Assembly (NCBI GenBank): GCA_905215345.1
Contig: CAJMPR010000002.1
Location: 124,001-188,000, forward strand
Length of the DNA stretch: 64,000 nucleotides
Source: an uncultured bacterium
GTDB lineage: Bacteria; Bacteroidota; Bacteroidia; Bacteroidales; Bacteroidaceae
Direction: 5' to 3'
Part shown: one piece after another, positions 7,951 through 17,853 of the stretch
How positions within the stretch are numbered: the stretch's first letter is position 1
Layout of the letters: every line of letters begins with the position of its first letter
The notes under the pieces: generated by a model
Database searches by the model: none
What the model saw: the letters and a program-made list of their open reading frames with translations, nothing else
What the model was told of the DNA's origin: nothing
Position numbers and translations under genes: made by a program

Positions 7951-9681
7951 ATGAAGAAACAAATTTTTAAAATCCAGTTGGTATTATTGATTTTTGCCGG
8001 GGCATGGGGAGGAATATGCTCGTGCAATTCCGCTAAGGCAGCAAGTAAAAAACCTGTTGTTGGAAAGTCCGTAGCTCTTTTCGATAACTTTACTTATAAA
8101 GGTGATGATCTTTTTTATAAAGAGAATCCGTTGCCGGATGATGAATCTTTTTATAGTCCGATTCTGCCGGGATGGTATTCCGATCCCAGTATTTGTACGA
8201 ATGGTGAGGGGGACTATTTCTTAGTTACTTCTACCTTTACTTATTTCCCTGGAGTACCTATCTTTCATAGTAAAGATCTTGTAAATTGGAAACAGATCGG
8301 TCATGTTCTCAGTCGACCTTCCCAATTGGTTAATATGAAAGGGCAACACGTGAGTGGAGGTGTTTTTGCTCCGGCCATCGAGTATAACCCTCATAATAAG
8401 ACTTATTATATGATTACGACCAATGTAGGCGCCGGGAATTTTTTTGTTAAGACACAAAATCCGTTTGGCGAATGGTCAGATCCTATCAAATTACCCGAGG
8501 TAGGAGGTATTGATCCTTCTTTCTTTTTTGACGAAGATGGTAGAGCCTATATTGTAAATAATGATGATGCACCGGATAATAAACCGGAATATAGCGGACA
8601 TCGTACCATACGCGTTCAGGAATTTGATGTAAAAACAGACAAGACTATCGGTCCCCGCAAGATTCTGGTAAATAAAGGTGTACATCCGGCTGAGAAACCC
8701 ATTTGGATAGAAGGGCCTCACATGTATAAGATTAATGGTAAATACTTTCTGATGGATGCTGAAGGCGGTACGAGCAATTGGCATTCAGAAGTTATCTTCC
8801 GTGGTGATTCTCCGATGGGAACATTCACACCATGGGATAAGAATCCGATATTGACACAGAGGCATCTTAATGCACGTCGTCCGAATCCTGTCACTTGTGC
8901 CGGTCATGCTGATTTGGTACAGGCAAAAGAAGGTGATTGGTGGGCTGTATTTTTGGCATGTCGTCCCATTAATAACAAATTTGAAAATCTGGGACGTGAA
9001 ACTTTCCTGATGCCGGTGAGATGGAGTGAAGACGGATTCCCTTACATGACGCAGGGTGATGAAGCCGTTCCTATGGTTTTGAAGCGGCCAGGGGTGAAGC
9101 GCACTGAGGAGGTTACATTTGGTAATTTTGAAAAGAATGAAAATTTTGATACACCCTCTTTGGATATGCAATGGATGACTTTGCGTACCCCTGGTTCTGA
9201 ATTATATTCTTTGTCCGAAACTCCTGGATATTTGACATTGAAGTGTGCAGATGTCAGTGCCAAGGAAAAAGCTACGCCTGCATTTATTTGCCGTCGTATG
9301 CAGCATCATAATTTTGAATGTACTACTCGTATGCTTTTTGAACCATCTGATGATAAAGAGGCTGCAGGCTTATTATTATTTAAAGATGAAAAGCATCAAT
9401 ATTTCTTGGCGATCAATAAGCCCGGAGCGAAAAAGCAAATTTCTCTGAAGAAAATAGGAGATAAGGATCAAGTTTTGGCATCAGCCACTCTTCCTGACAA
9501 TTTGAATGAAATTTACTTAAGAGTCGTTTCCAAAGGAACTCATTATGATTTCTATTATTCATTGAAGGATGGTAATGATTGGACGCTGTTGTGTAAAAAT
9601 ATTGATGCAAAGTATTTGTCTACGGCTACTGCGGGGGGATTCACTGGTAGCACAATAGGATTGTATGCTACTCGTAAATAA
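7951..9681 (+). CDS. Glycoside hydrolase family 43 (beta-xylosidase/alpha-L-arabinofuranosidase), secreted
   Basis: A two-domain GH43: five-bladed propeller (about residues 55-360) followed by a beta-sandwich with a concanavalin-like fold (about 390-575), the layout of the XynB-type subfamilies. Predicted catalytic residues are the base Asp78 in SDPS, the pKa-modulating Asp188 in IDPSFF and the acid Glu254 in IEGPH. An N-terminal hydrophobic stretch leading to a Cys (SCNSAK) suggests a lipoprotein. I start at ATG 7951 (MKKQIFK). A TTG three bases earlier is less likely. First gene of the operon driven by the four-half-site promoter; SusC follows after 128 bp. Xylosidase versus arabinosidase cannot be settled by sequence reading. 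Confidence 0.9.
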   Translation: MKKQIFKIQLVLLIFAGAWGGICSCNSAKAASKKPVVGKSVALFDNFTYKGDDLFYKENPLPDDESFYSPILPGWYSDPSICTNGEGDYFLVTSTFTYFPGVPIFHSKDLVNWKQIGHVLSRPSQLVNMKGQHVSGGVFAPAIEYNPHNKTYYMITTNVGAGNFFVKTQNPFGEWSDPIKLPEVGGIDPSFFFDEDGRAYIVNNDDAPDNKPEYSGHRTIRVQEFDVKTDKTIGPRKILVNKGVHPAEKPIWIEGPHMYKINGKYFLMDAEGGTSNWHSEVIFRGDSPMGTFTPWDKNPILTQRHLNARRPNPVTCAGHADLVQAKEGDWWAVFLACRPINNKFENLGRETFLMPVRWSEDGFPYMTQGDEAVPMVLKRPGVKRTEEVTFGNFEKNENFDTPSLDMQWMTLRTPGSELYSLSETPGYLTLKCADVSAKEKATPAFICRRMQHHNFECTTRMLFEPSDDKEAAGLLLFKDEKHQYFLAINKPGAKKQISLKKIGDKDQVLASATLPDNLNEIYLRVVSKGTHYDFYYSLKDGNDWTLLCKNIDAKYLSTATAGGFTGSTIGLYATRK

Positions 9682-9809
9682 AATATTTCCTCTTTTAATA
9701 AATCTTGAATACTAAATGAAAAAATGAGACACATGTTTGATGACAGCTAAGGCTGCACAGTAATGATTGATGATTAGAGAACAATGTAGTTTATTAACAT
9801 CTTAAACTA

Positions 9810-12800
9810 ATGGTAATGAAAAATGTAACAAAGAAAATTCAAAAGATTCCTTACCTGTTTTTGCTTATGCTGTTCAGTTGTTTGACGGTATCGGCGCAGA
9901 AAGGAGTAACGGTAAAAGGAACTGTCTTTGACAGTAACGGTGAGACAATCATTGGCGCCTCGGTAGTTTTAAAAGGTAATAATTCAATAGGTACAATATC
10001 AGATATAGATGGCAATTTTATGTTGACCGTACCCAATGAGAACTCTACTCTTATCGTTTCGTTTGTGGGAATGAAAGCTAAAGAAGTAAAAGCGACTTCG
10101 AAAGGCTTGATTAAGGTGACGTTGGAAGATGACTCCCAACAGTTGGAAGAAGTGGTTGTTGTAGGTTATGGCCAGCAGAAGAAAGCGTCGGTGGTAGGTG
10201 CTATTACGCAAACCACAGGTAAAGTACTGGAACGCGCAGCCGGTGTTTCGGATATTGGTGCTGCCTTGACGGGTAATCTGCCCGGCGTTGTTACTACTCA
10301 AGGTACGGGTATGCCTGGTGAAGAAGAACCGAAAATAACTATTCGTGGTGCAAGTTCATGGAACAACAATGAAGATCCGTTAGTGCTGGTTGATGGTATC
10401 GAACGCCCTATGAGTTCAGTGGATATTAGTTCTGTGCAATCTATTTCTGTTTTGAAAGATGCTTCGGCAACCGCTGTTTATGGTGTAAAGGGTGCCAATG
10501 GTGTAATTCTTGTAACAACCAAACGCGGTACCGAGGGTAGTGCAAAAATAGATGTAGGTTTCAATGCTACTTTAAAATCTCCATCCAAATTGCCTAACAA
10601 GTATGATTCTTACGATGCATTGATGTTCCGTAATACAGCTATTGAGCACGAACTGGCTTTACGACCGGATTCTTGGGAGTATATTCGTTCTCAATCGTTT
10701 ATTGAAAACTATCGTAATCAGACTACTGTGGAACAGAGAGAACGTTATCCTAACGTAGATTGGCAAAAAGCTTTGTTCAAAGACAATACAATGTCTTATA
10801 ATGCTAATATAAATATCAGTGGCGGTACGAAATTTGTAAAGTACTTTGCTTCGGCTGATTATGTGCATGAAGGAGATCTTTTTAGAATGTATGACAACGG
10901 TCGCGACTATAATTCCGGTTATGGATATGATCGTATTAACGTGCGCAGTAATTTAGATTTCAATATCACAAAAACGACTGTGTTGAAAGTGAATCTTGCC
11001 GGATCTAACGCTATTCGTAAGGCTCCATGGAGTAATACAGGAAATTCGGAATGGCAGATTGGACAACAGTGGTCGGGTGCATACAACATTGCTCCGGATG
11101 TATTTCTTCCACAATATTCTGACGGAAGTTGGGGAATGTATCCGCTTGTTTCCAATACTACCAACTCGGCGGAAAATATATCTTTAGGTGGTACGATGCA
11201 ACTCACAACAACTCGTATTAATACGGATTTTACGTTGGAACAGGATCTGAAGTTTATAACCAAAGGCCTTTCTGCTCGGGCTACTGTTTCTTGGGATAAT
11301 GTCTTTGTGGAAAACAATCGTGGTATCAACGACCTGTTTAATAGTGCGCAGCGCAAATGGATAGATCCGGATACTGGTCAGGAAAGGTATGAGCAATCTT
11401 ATGATACCAATAATGGTTTTGACTGGACTCAAGGAGTTAATTGGACTACCTCTCCCGGTGCTGTAGACAACAGTCAGACGGTTCGTAACCTTTATTATCA
11501 GGCACAACTGAACTGGGGGCGTGACTTTGGCAAACATTATGTGACAGCTATGGGATTGTTTAGCCGTCAGGAAAACGCAAGGGGAAGCGTAATGCCTACC
11601 TATCGTGAAGACTGGGCATTCCGTACTACTTATAATTACGCTGATCGTTATTTTATTGAATATAACGGTGCATACAACGGATCTGAAAAATTCAGTCCGG
11701 AAAATCGTTTTGCTTTTTTCAATTCCGGAGCTATTGGTTGGATGGTCAGTGAAGAACCTTTCATGAAATTCTTCCGGGAAAAGAAGATTGTAGATATGTT
11801 GAAGGTGCGTGCTTCTTATGGTGAAATCGGTTCTGACCAGTTAGGTCCCAATCCTTTTGATTCAAGTCGTCGCTGGCTCTATATGAATCAGTGGGCTTAT
11901 GGCGGACACACTACGATGGATCTTAATCAGACGCAAAGTATTTATACATGGTATCGCGAGTCTGCTATTGGAAATAAAGATATTCAATGGGAAGTTGTGA
12001 AAAAGTTGAATATAGGTATAGACTATTCGTTCCTTGAAGGGTTGTTTGCCGGTAGTGTGGAATTTTTCCGTGATGTACGTTCTAACATTTTTGTTTATGG
12101 TGGTGACCGCTCCATTCCTTCTTATTTTGGTGGAACGCCTCCGTCCGTAAATAAAGGTAAGATTCGTACGAACGGATATGAATTGGAATTGCGCATCAAT
12201 AAGTCGTTTGCTAATAATTTGCGTGTTTGGGGTAATTTCAGTATGACCCATGCAAGGAATAAGGTTCTTGTGAAAGATGACCAAGCTTTGCGTCCCGGAT
12301 ATCAGAAAGCTGCCGGACATGGTGTAAATCAATACACTTCTTATATTGATGCCGGTTTTATTCAAAATTACGACCAATTATATGGTACTCCTGCTCACGA
12401 TGCTAACGATTCTCAAAAATTGGTGGGCGACTACTACATTGTCGATTTCAATGGCGATGGTGTGGTGGATAATAAGGATCAGGCGCCTTATGGTTATACT
12501 AATTCTCCTGAGAATACATTTAATGCAACAGTCGGATTCGAATGGAAAGGATTCAGTGCATTCGCACAGTTCTATGGGGTAACTAACATAACCCGTGATG
12601 TTGCTCTCAATAGCTTTGGAAGCAAATTAAATACTGTATTCGATACTGGTACATGGTGGTCACAAGCTACTCCTAATGCGGATGTCGTAGTGCCCCGCTG
12701 GAATTCTACACCGAGTTACAATGACGGTACTCAATTCTTGTATGATGGTTCCTACATCCGTTTGAAGAACGTAGAGTTAGCCTATACCTGGAATAAGGGT

Positions 12801-12971
12801 TGGATTAGAAAACTTGGATTGGGTAACCTGAAGATTTATCTCAATGGTAATAATCTTTGGTTGTGGACACGTATGCCGGATGATCGTGAAGCTAATCTTT
12901 CCGGTGCCGGTTATCTGGGTGCCTACCCCACGGTGAAGCGTTATAATTTAGGTATTAAATTCACATTATAA
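9810..12971 (+). CDS. SusC-like TonB-dependent outer-membrane transporter (xylan, first copy)
   Basis: Imports xylo-oligosaccharides across the outer membrane using TonB energy, pairing with the SusD encoded 2 bp downstream. Order: signal peptide (residues 1-30, ending VSAQ), a carboxypeptidase-regulatory-like domain (about 33-118, GTVFDSNGETIIGASVVLKG), TonB-box region EEVVVVGYG, plug (about 125-240, with VLKDASATAVYGVKGANGV), then the 22-strand barrel ending in YNLGIKFTL with a C-terminal aromatic/hydrophobic strand. 1053 residues is normal. There is no N-terminal STN domain, so control by an anti-sigma/ECF pair is not expected. This fits control by the hybrid or AraC regulators of the locus. 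Confidence 0.96.
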   Translation: MVMKNVTKKIQKIPYLFLLMLFSCLTVSAQKGVTVKGTVFDSNGETIIGASVVLKGNNSIGTISDIDGNFMLTVPNENSTLIVSFVGMKAKEVKATSKGLIKVTLEDDSQQLEEVVVVGYGQQKKASVVGAITQTTGKVLERAAGVSDIGAALTGNLPGVVTTQGTGMPGEEEPKITIRGASSWNNNEDPLVLVDGIERPMSSVDISSVQSISVLKDASATAVYGVKGANGVILVTTKRGTEGSAKIDVGFNATLKSPSKLPNKYDSYDALMFRNTAIEHELALRPDSWEYIRSQSFIENYRNQTTVEQRERYPNVDWQKALFKDNTMSYNANINISGGTKFVKYFASADYVHEGDLFRMYDNGRDYNSGYGYDRINVRSNLDFNITKTTVLKVNLAGSNAIRKAPWSNTGNSEWQIGQQWSGAYNIAPDVFLPQYSDGSWGMYPLVSNTTNSAENISLGGTMQLTTTRINTDFTLEQDLKFITKGLSARATVSWDNVFVENNRGINDLFNSAQRKWIDPDTGQERYEQSYDTNNGFDWTQGVNWTTSPGAVDNSQTVRNLYYQAQLNWGRDFGKHYVTAMGLFSRQENARGSVMPTYREDWAFRTTYNYADRYFIEYNGAYNGSEKFSPENRFAFFNSGAIGWMVSEEPFMKFFREKKIVDMLKVRASYGEIGSDQLGPNPFDSSRRWLYMNQWAYGGHTTMDLNQTQSIYTWYRESAIGNKDIQWEVVKKLNIGIDYSFLEGLFAGSVEFFRDVRSNIFVYGGDRSIPSYFGGTPPSVNKGKIRTNGYELELRINKSFANNLRVWGNFSMTHARNKVLVKDDQALRPGYQKAAGHGVNQYTSYIDAGFIQNYDQLYGTPAHDANDSQKLVGDYYIVDFNGDGVVDNKDQAPYGYTNSPENTFNATVGFEWKGFSAFAQFYGVTNITRDVALNSFGSKLNTVFDTGTWWSQATPNADVVVPRWNSTPSYNDGTQFLYDGSYIRLKNVELAYTWNKGWIRKLGLGNLKIYLNGNNLWLWTRMPDDREANLSGAGYLGAYPTVKRYNLGIKFTL

Positions 12972-12973
12972 TA

Positions 12974-14935
12974 ATGTACAAGATGAAATATAATATATAT
13001 AAGACTCTTTTTTGTGCAGGTCTTTTGTCTCTCTCGATAGGATTCTGCATGACATCTTGCGAAGACTATTTGGACAAAAGCCCGGAAGCTACTGTTTCCG
13101 AGGATGATGCATTCAAGAACTTCCGCAATTTTCAAGGGTTCATAGAAGAAATATACAACTGTATACCTGATAAGGAGAAATGTAACTATTGTACATCTTG
13201 GAATTGGGGTGATGATGAGCTTTTCAACTCCATGGGAGATGCCCACATGACACATCAGGCCGATTTGGGTAATTTTCGTGCTTGGCAAAGTAATGGTCAG
13301 TGTTGGTTATACAAAGGTTCCAGTAATCCTGCTTCTACCAATGCGTTTGACCATTCTTTGTGGCCACACTCTTGGTATTGTATCCGTAAAGCTAATGTAG
13401 GTCTTGCCAATTTGGATAAAATGGTAGGTACACAGGAGGAAAAAGATATGATTGCCGGTCAACTTTATTTCTTCCGTGCATGGTGGCATTTCGAATTGAT
13501 GACTTATTGGGGTGGTTTGCCTTATGTTGATCAGGTTCTTGATGCTACACAAGAATTAAATCTGCCTCGTCTGAGCTATCAGGAGTGTGCAGATAAAGCT
13601 GCGGCTGATTTCCGCCGTGCTGCTGATTTGCTTCCGGTTGATTGGGACAAGACGTCCACCGGTAAAGCCACGGAAGGCAAGAATCAGTTGCGCGTTAATA
13701 AAATCATGGCATTGGGCTATCTTGGTAAGAACTATCTGTGGGCAGGAAGTCCTTTAATGAAGAACGGTGCGCAGCTTGGAGGTGCTAATACTTACAATTA
13801 CGATGAAGAATATTGTAAAAAGGCTGCACAAGCGTTCGGTGAATTGCTTACTTTGGTAGAGGGAGGACAGACTCAATATGCACTTGCTGAGTTTAAGTAT
13901 AAGAACGTCTATGACCACGAGAAGGCAAGTGATGCTAAGACTTGCTATTCCGATATTTTCTATACCCGTCGTCAAGGCTGGCTGATGCCCGGTACGGTCG
14001 AGGCTATATTCCGTGGACCTTCCGGTAGTGATGGTAATGCTAATAACAGTAACTGGAATATGACGAAAATATGGGGACCGAAGGTTGCAGGTCTTGTTTC
14101 TCATGACAAGATTATCCATTTACCTACTGCTAATCTTGTGAAAATGTATGGTATGGCAAATGGTCTTCCTGTTGACGATCCCGACTCAGGATTTGATGAA
14201 AGATATCCTTTTAAGAACAGAGATCCGCGCTTCTATCACGATATCGTGTTTGACGGTTTCCATTTTGTATTGGCAGAGGATAAATTGTCCGATGTACAAA
14301 AGCCTTATGCTTATTGTGATCTTTCTACAGGTGCAGATATGCGTTCGGCAGATCTTGGCAGCCGTACCGGTTATTTTTTCCAGAAGTTTGTTCCCCACAC
14401 TTGTAATGAAGGCGATAAGGAATATGATTGGGGTAGCAACTTGCACACCTATTTGCCATACATGCGTTTGGCGGATATTTATCTGATGTATTCTGAAAGT
14501 TGTGCGGCTGTTGGTGGTGCATCTGCCAAGTCTGACAATTGTACACTTACCGCTCTTGATGCAATTAACAAAATCCGTACTCGCTGTGGTGCCGAAGGCG
14601 TTCATTCTTCTTATATCGCAGATAATAAGAAGTTCATGGATGAAATTCGTCGTGAGCGTGCTGTGGAACTCTCTATGGAAGGTTTCCGTTTCAATGACCT
14701 TCAGCGCTGGCTGCTGCTTTCCGAATCTCCTTATACAGAGAAGTATTCTGTAGAATTCGACCGTGTAGAGGCTCCGGAATTCTATAAAACAAACGATCCG
14801 GCAGAAGCGGAAGTTGCCAACTTCCGTCATGAGTTGATAGTGAAGCGTGTTTTCGGTACGAAGCATTATTGGTTCCCCTTGCCTGATAACGATGTTTATC
14901 TTTATCCTGAATTCGGGCAAAATCCCGGTTGGTAA
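12974..14935 (+). CDS. SusD-like surface glycan-binding lipoprotein (xylan, first copy)
   Basis: Lid and glycan-binding partner of the SusC encoded just upstream, expected on the cell surface. The N-terminus has a hydrophobic signal ending MTSC-EDYLDKSPEATVS, a lipobox followed by acidic residues typical of surface export. The SusD/RagB core follows with TPR-like helices (AGQLYFFRAWWHFELMTYWGGLPYV) and the conserved C-terminal part IRRERAVELSMEGFRFNDLQRW ending in QNPGW. Start at 12974 or, equally possible, at the second Met (12983). 653 residues is somewhat long for the family. Translationally close to SusC (2 bp gap). Confidence 0.95.
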   Translation: MYKMKYNIYKTLFCAGLLSLSIGFCMTSCEDYLDKSPEATVSEDDAFKNFRNFQGFIEEIYNCIPDKEKCNYCTSWNWGDDELFNSMGDAHMTHQADLGNFRAWQSNGQCWLYKGSSNPASTNAFDHSLWPHSWYCIRKANVGLANLDKMVGTQEEKDMIAGQLYFFRAWWHFELMTYWGGLPYVDQVLDATQELNLPRLSYQECADKAAADFRRAADLLPVDWDKTSTGKATEGKNQLRVNKIMALGYLGKNYLWAGSPLMKNGAQLGGANTYNYDEEYCKKAAQAFGELLTLVEGGQTQYALAEFKYKNVYDHEKASDAKTCYSDIFYTRRQGWLMPGTVEAIFRGPSGSDGNANNSNWNMTKIWGPKVAGLVSHDKIIHLPTANLVKMYGMANGLPVDDPDSGFDERYPFKNRDPRFYHDIVFDGFHFVLAEDKLSDVQKPYAYCDLSTGADMRSADLGSRTGYFFQKFVPHTCNEGDKEYDWGSNLHTYLPYMRLADIYLMYSESCAAVGGASAKSDNCTLTALDAINKIRTRCGAEGVHSSYIADNKKFMDEIRRERAVELSMEGFRFNDLQRWLLLSESPYTEKYSVEFDRVEAPEFYKTNDPAEAEVANFRHELIVKRVFGTKHYWFPLPDNDVYLYPEFGQNPGW

Positions 14936-14979
14936 TCGTGGAAAGCTATAAAGTATGTTTAATAATAAATGAATAAACA

Positions 14980-17844
14980 ATGAAATATATACAAGCAAGA
15001 TTCATTCTCTGTGCCATGCTGGCTGCCTCTCCGGTATTTGCCAGTGCGCAGGACGCAGATCGGAATGAAACCGATTCATTGGCAAACAAAGAAGACCGGA
15101 TGGTACAGGTAGCTTTCCGCAAGGTGGCTCAGAAAGACCTCTTGGGTGGTGTCTCTGTGGTCAATGTAGAGGAACTTACGAAAAAGAATTATAATACCTA
15201 TAGCTTGGATAATATGCAGGGCTATATAGGTGGTTGGAATGGTAACTCGTTATGGGGCATGGATGGTGATAATGCCGGATATTTGGTCTTGGTTGACGGT
15301 GTACCTCGCGAAGCGAGCAATGTAATGCCTTCTGAGATAGCTCAGATTTCATTCTTGAAAGGTGCTCAGGCAGTGGTTCTTTATGGTAGCAAAGCCGCTA
15401 AAGGCGCCGTAGTAATCACCACTAAACGTGGTAATGTGGAGGGATTGAATGTCAGCGTCAGAGCTAATACCGGATTTCATGTGGCAAAAGCATTTCCGGA
15501 ATATCTGGGTTCTGCCGAATACATGACTCTATATAATGAAGCTCTTTTGAATGATGATCCTACTGCGAAACCTCTTTATTCGGCAGAACAGATTTATAAT
15601 CATGGTTCGGGATTGAACCCCTATCGTTTCCCGGATATCAATTATTATTCTTCGGACTATGTGAAGAAAGTATATAATCGTTCGGAAGTGACCGCCGAAA
15701 TTACCGGTGGCGGCAAGCGTGCGCGTTTCTATAGTAATGTGAGCTACTATCGTAATGGAGACTTCCTTGACTTTGGCGAGGCTAAGGATAATATGGTAGA
15801 CCGCTTTAATGTACGTGGTAATGTAGACGTGGATATCAATAGTTTTATCAGTGCTTATATCAACGCAAATGCTACGTTCTATAACGCAAAGAGCGCGAAA
15901 GGCGATTTTTGGAATGCTGCTGCTACAATACGGCCTAATTTTCCGCAAAATGCTGCTCCGCTTATTCCTCTGGACATGATTGATCCTAATGCTTCGGCTG
16001 CATGGGAGCTATTGGGTACTACTGCCAATATCATCGACGGTAAATATTTCTTGTCCGGTAGTCAGGCAAATCCTACGAATGCGTTTGCCGATAGCTATGC
16101 AGCCGGAAGCAGCAAGTGGACAAGTCGTCAGTTTCAGTTCGATACAGGTGTGAATGTCAATTTGGACAAGGTTTTGAAAGGTCTTTCTTTTAATGCCATG
16201 TTTGCAGTAGATTATGCTACTTCCTATTCAACATCTTTTGATAATAACTATGCAGTATTTATTCCTACCTGGGCGAACTACGGTGGCAAAGATGTCATTG
16301 TAGCACTCACCAAAGAGGGTAATGATGAGAAACCGGGTACTCAAAATGTTGGTGGAAGCTCTGATAAACAGACCATTGCGTTTTCCGGACAATTTAATTA
16401 TCAAAATACGTTCAAAAAGCATCATAATGTGTCGGCTATGCTTATAGCTAATGGCTATCAGCAGACAATCTCAGCTCAATATCATCGTATCAGCAATGCC
16501 AATCTGGCTTTGCAGTTGGGCTATAATTATCAGCAACGTTATTATGCCGATTTTGGTGCGGCGCTCATTCACTCGGCCAAACTTGCTGAAGGACATCGTC
16601 AGGCTCTTTCTCCTTCACTGACATTGGGGTGGCGTTTGAGTGGTGAAAACTTCCTGAAAGATTCTCCTGTTGTCGATGATTTGTTGTTCAGCGTATCGGG
16701 TAGTATTCTAAATCAGGATATTGACTTGGTAATGGGTGATAAGGAGTTTTATCTTTATGAATCGGTATGGACACAAAATGACGGCTATTCATGGTATGAC
16801 GGTCCGGCAGGTAAATATACTATCTCTACCAGAGGTCAGAACAATGGTCTTTCATTTATCAAGCGCAAAGAGTTTTCGGCAAATTTGAAAACCTCGCTTT
16901 GGAAGAAGTTGATTACGGCAGATGCTTCGTTCTTTATTAATTCTACTGAGGGATATTTGATTAATCAGCCCACATTCTTCCCGTCACATCTTAACACCGG
17001 TTATCCTGAAGCTTCATTTATGGCTGTCATGAATTATAACAATAATCGGCGTATAGGTTTTGATTTCAGCGTGAATGCCAATAAGCGTTTCGGAGAGGTT
17101 GATTTGTCACTTGGTGTATCAGGAACATACTATGATACCAAAATCACCAAACGCGATGAAATCTACGATGATGCTTATCGCTATCGTGAAGGCAAGCCCA
17201 TTGATGGTGTCTGGGGACTACAAAGTGCAGGATTATTCCAAAGCAAAGAAGAGATTGCAGAAAGTCCCGAACAGAAACTTGGTAGTACAGTTCAACCCGG
17301 TGATATAAAATATGTTGATCAGAATGGTGACAATGTGATTGATGAGAAAGATGAGATTTACTTAGGTAAAGGAGGATGGTATGGTTCACCTTTCACTCTT
17401 GGTATTAATCTTACGGCTAAGTGGAAAAACTTCACGTTTTTTGCGCTGGGTACGGGTGGTTTCGGTGCTAATGGTATGAAGAACAGTTCCTATTATTGGG
17501 TAGACGGAGACGACAAATATTCCGCCGTGGTTCGTAATCGTTGGACTGAAGAGACGGCTGTTACTGCAACTTATCCGCGTTTATCAGCTAAAAGTTCAAG
17601 CAATAATTTCCGTTATTCTGACTATTGGATCTATAAGACCGATCGTTTTGATTTGGCGAAAGTGCAGATAACATACGACTTGCCTAAGCGTGTATTGCGT
17701 AATACTTTCATTAGTGAGTTTTCTGCTTATGTGAGTGGTGCAAACTTACTTACTATTTCGAAAGAGCGTAAACACATGGAGATGAGTGTTGGAAGTGCTC
17801 CGCAAACCCGATTTTATAATATTGGTGTAAAAGCAGTATTTTAA
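14980..17844 (+). CDS. SusC-like TonB-dependent transporter (second copy, lacks the N-terminal regulatory-like domain)
   Basis: A second SusC of the tandem SusCD-SusCD arrangement typical of xylan loci. The signal peptide (residues 1-23, ASAQ) is followed within about 20 residues by a TonB-box-like segment (MVQVAFRKV) and directly by the plug (LVLVDGVPREASNVMPSEI, VLYGSKAAKGAVVITTKRG). The carboxypeptidase-regulatory-like domain found in the first copy and in most SusCs is absent, which explains the shorter length (954 against 1053). The barrel ends in FYNIGVKAVF. Expected to pair with the SusD encoded 9 bp downstream. The altered N-terminus may change how it meets TonB. Confidence 0.93.
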   Translation: MKYIQARFILCAMLAASPVFASAQDADRNETDSLANKEDRMVQVAFRKVAQKDLLGGVSVVNVEELTKKNYNTYSLDNMQGYIGGWNGNSLWGMDGDNAGYLVLVDGVPREASNVMPSEIAQISFLKGAQAVVLYGSKAAKGAVVITTKRGNVEGLNVSVRANTGFHVAKAFPEYLGSAEYMTLYNEALLNDDPTAKPLYSAEQIYNHGSGLNPYRFPDINYYSSDYVKKVYNRSEVTAEITGGGKRARFYSNVSYYRNGDFLDFGEAKDNMVDRFNVRGNVDVDINSFISAYINANATFYNAKSAKGDFWNAAATIRPNFPQNAAPLIPLDMIDPNASAAWELLGTTANIIDGKYFLSGSQANPTNAFADSYAAGSSKWTSRQFQFDTGVNVNLDKVLKGLSFNAMFAVDYATSYSTSFDNNYAVFIPTWANYGGKDVIVALTKEGNDEKPGTQNVGGSSDKQTIAFSGQFNYQNTFKKHHNVSAMLIANGYQQTISAQYHRISNANLALQLGYNYQQRYYADFGAALIHSAKLAEGHRQALSPSLTLGWRLSGENFLKDSPVVDDLLFSVSGSILNQDIDLVMGDKEFYLYESVWTQNDGYSWYDGPAGKYTISTRGQNNGLSFIKRKEFSANLKTSLWKKLITADASFFINSTEGYLINQPTFFPSHLNTGYPEASFMAVMNYNNNRRIGFDFSVNANKRFGEVDLSLGVSGTYYDTKITKRDEIYDDAYRYREGKPIDGVWGLQSAGLFQSKEEIAESPEQKLGSTVQPGDIKYVDQNGDNVIDEKDEIYLGKGGWYGSPFTLGINLTAKWKNFTFFALGTGGFGANGMKNSSYYWVDGDDKYSAVVRNRWTEETAVTATYPRLSAKSSSNNFRYSDYWIYKTDRFDLAKVQITYDLPKRVLRNTFISEFSAYVSGANLLTISKERKHMEMSVGSAPQTRFYNIGVKAVF

Positions 17845-17853
17845 TTAAAAAAA

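Noticed and set aside
9682..9809. Separate promoter in front of the first SusC
   Set aside because: CATGTTTG near 9730 lacks TA and no TGTAACA-like half-sites precede it; readthrough from the GH43 promoter is simpler.
14186..14998. 270-codon open frame antisense to the first SusD gene
   Set aside because: It covers a well-conserved SusD and has no recognisable features.
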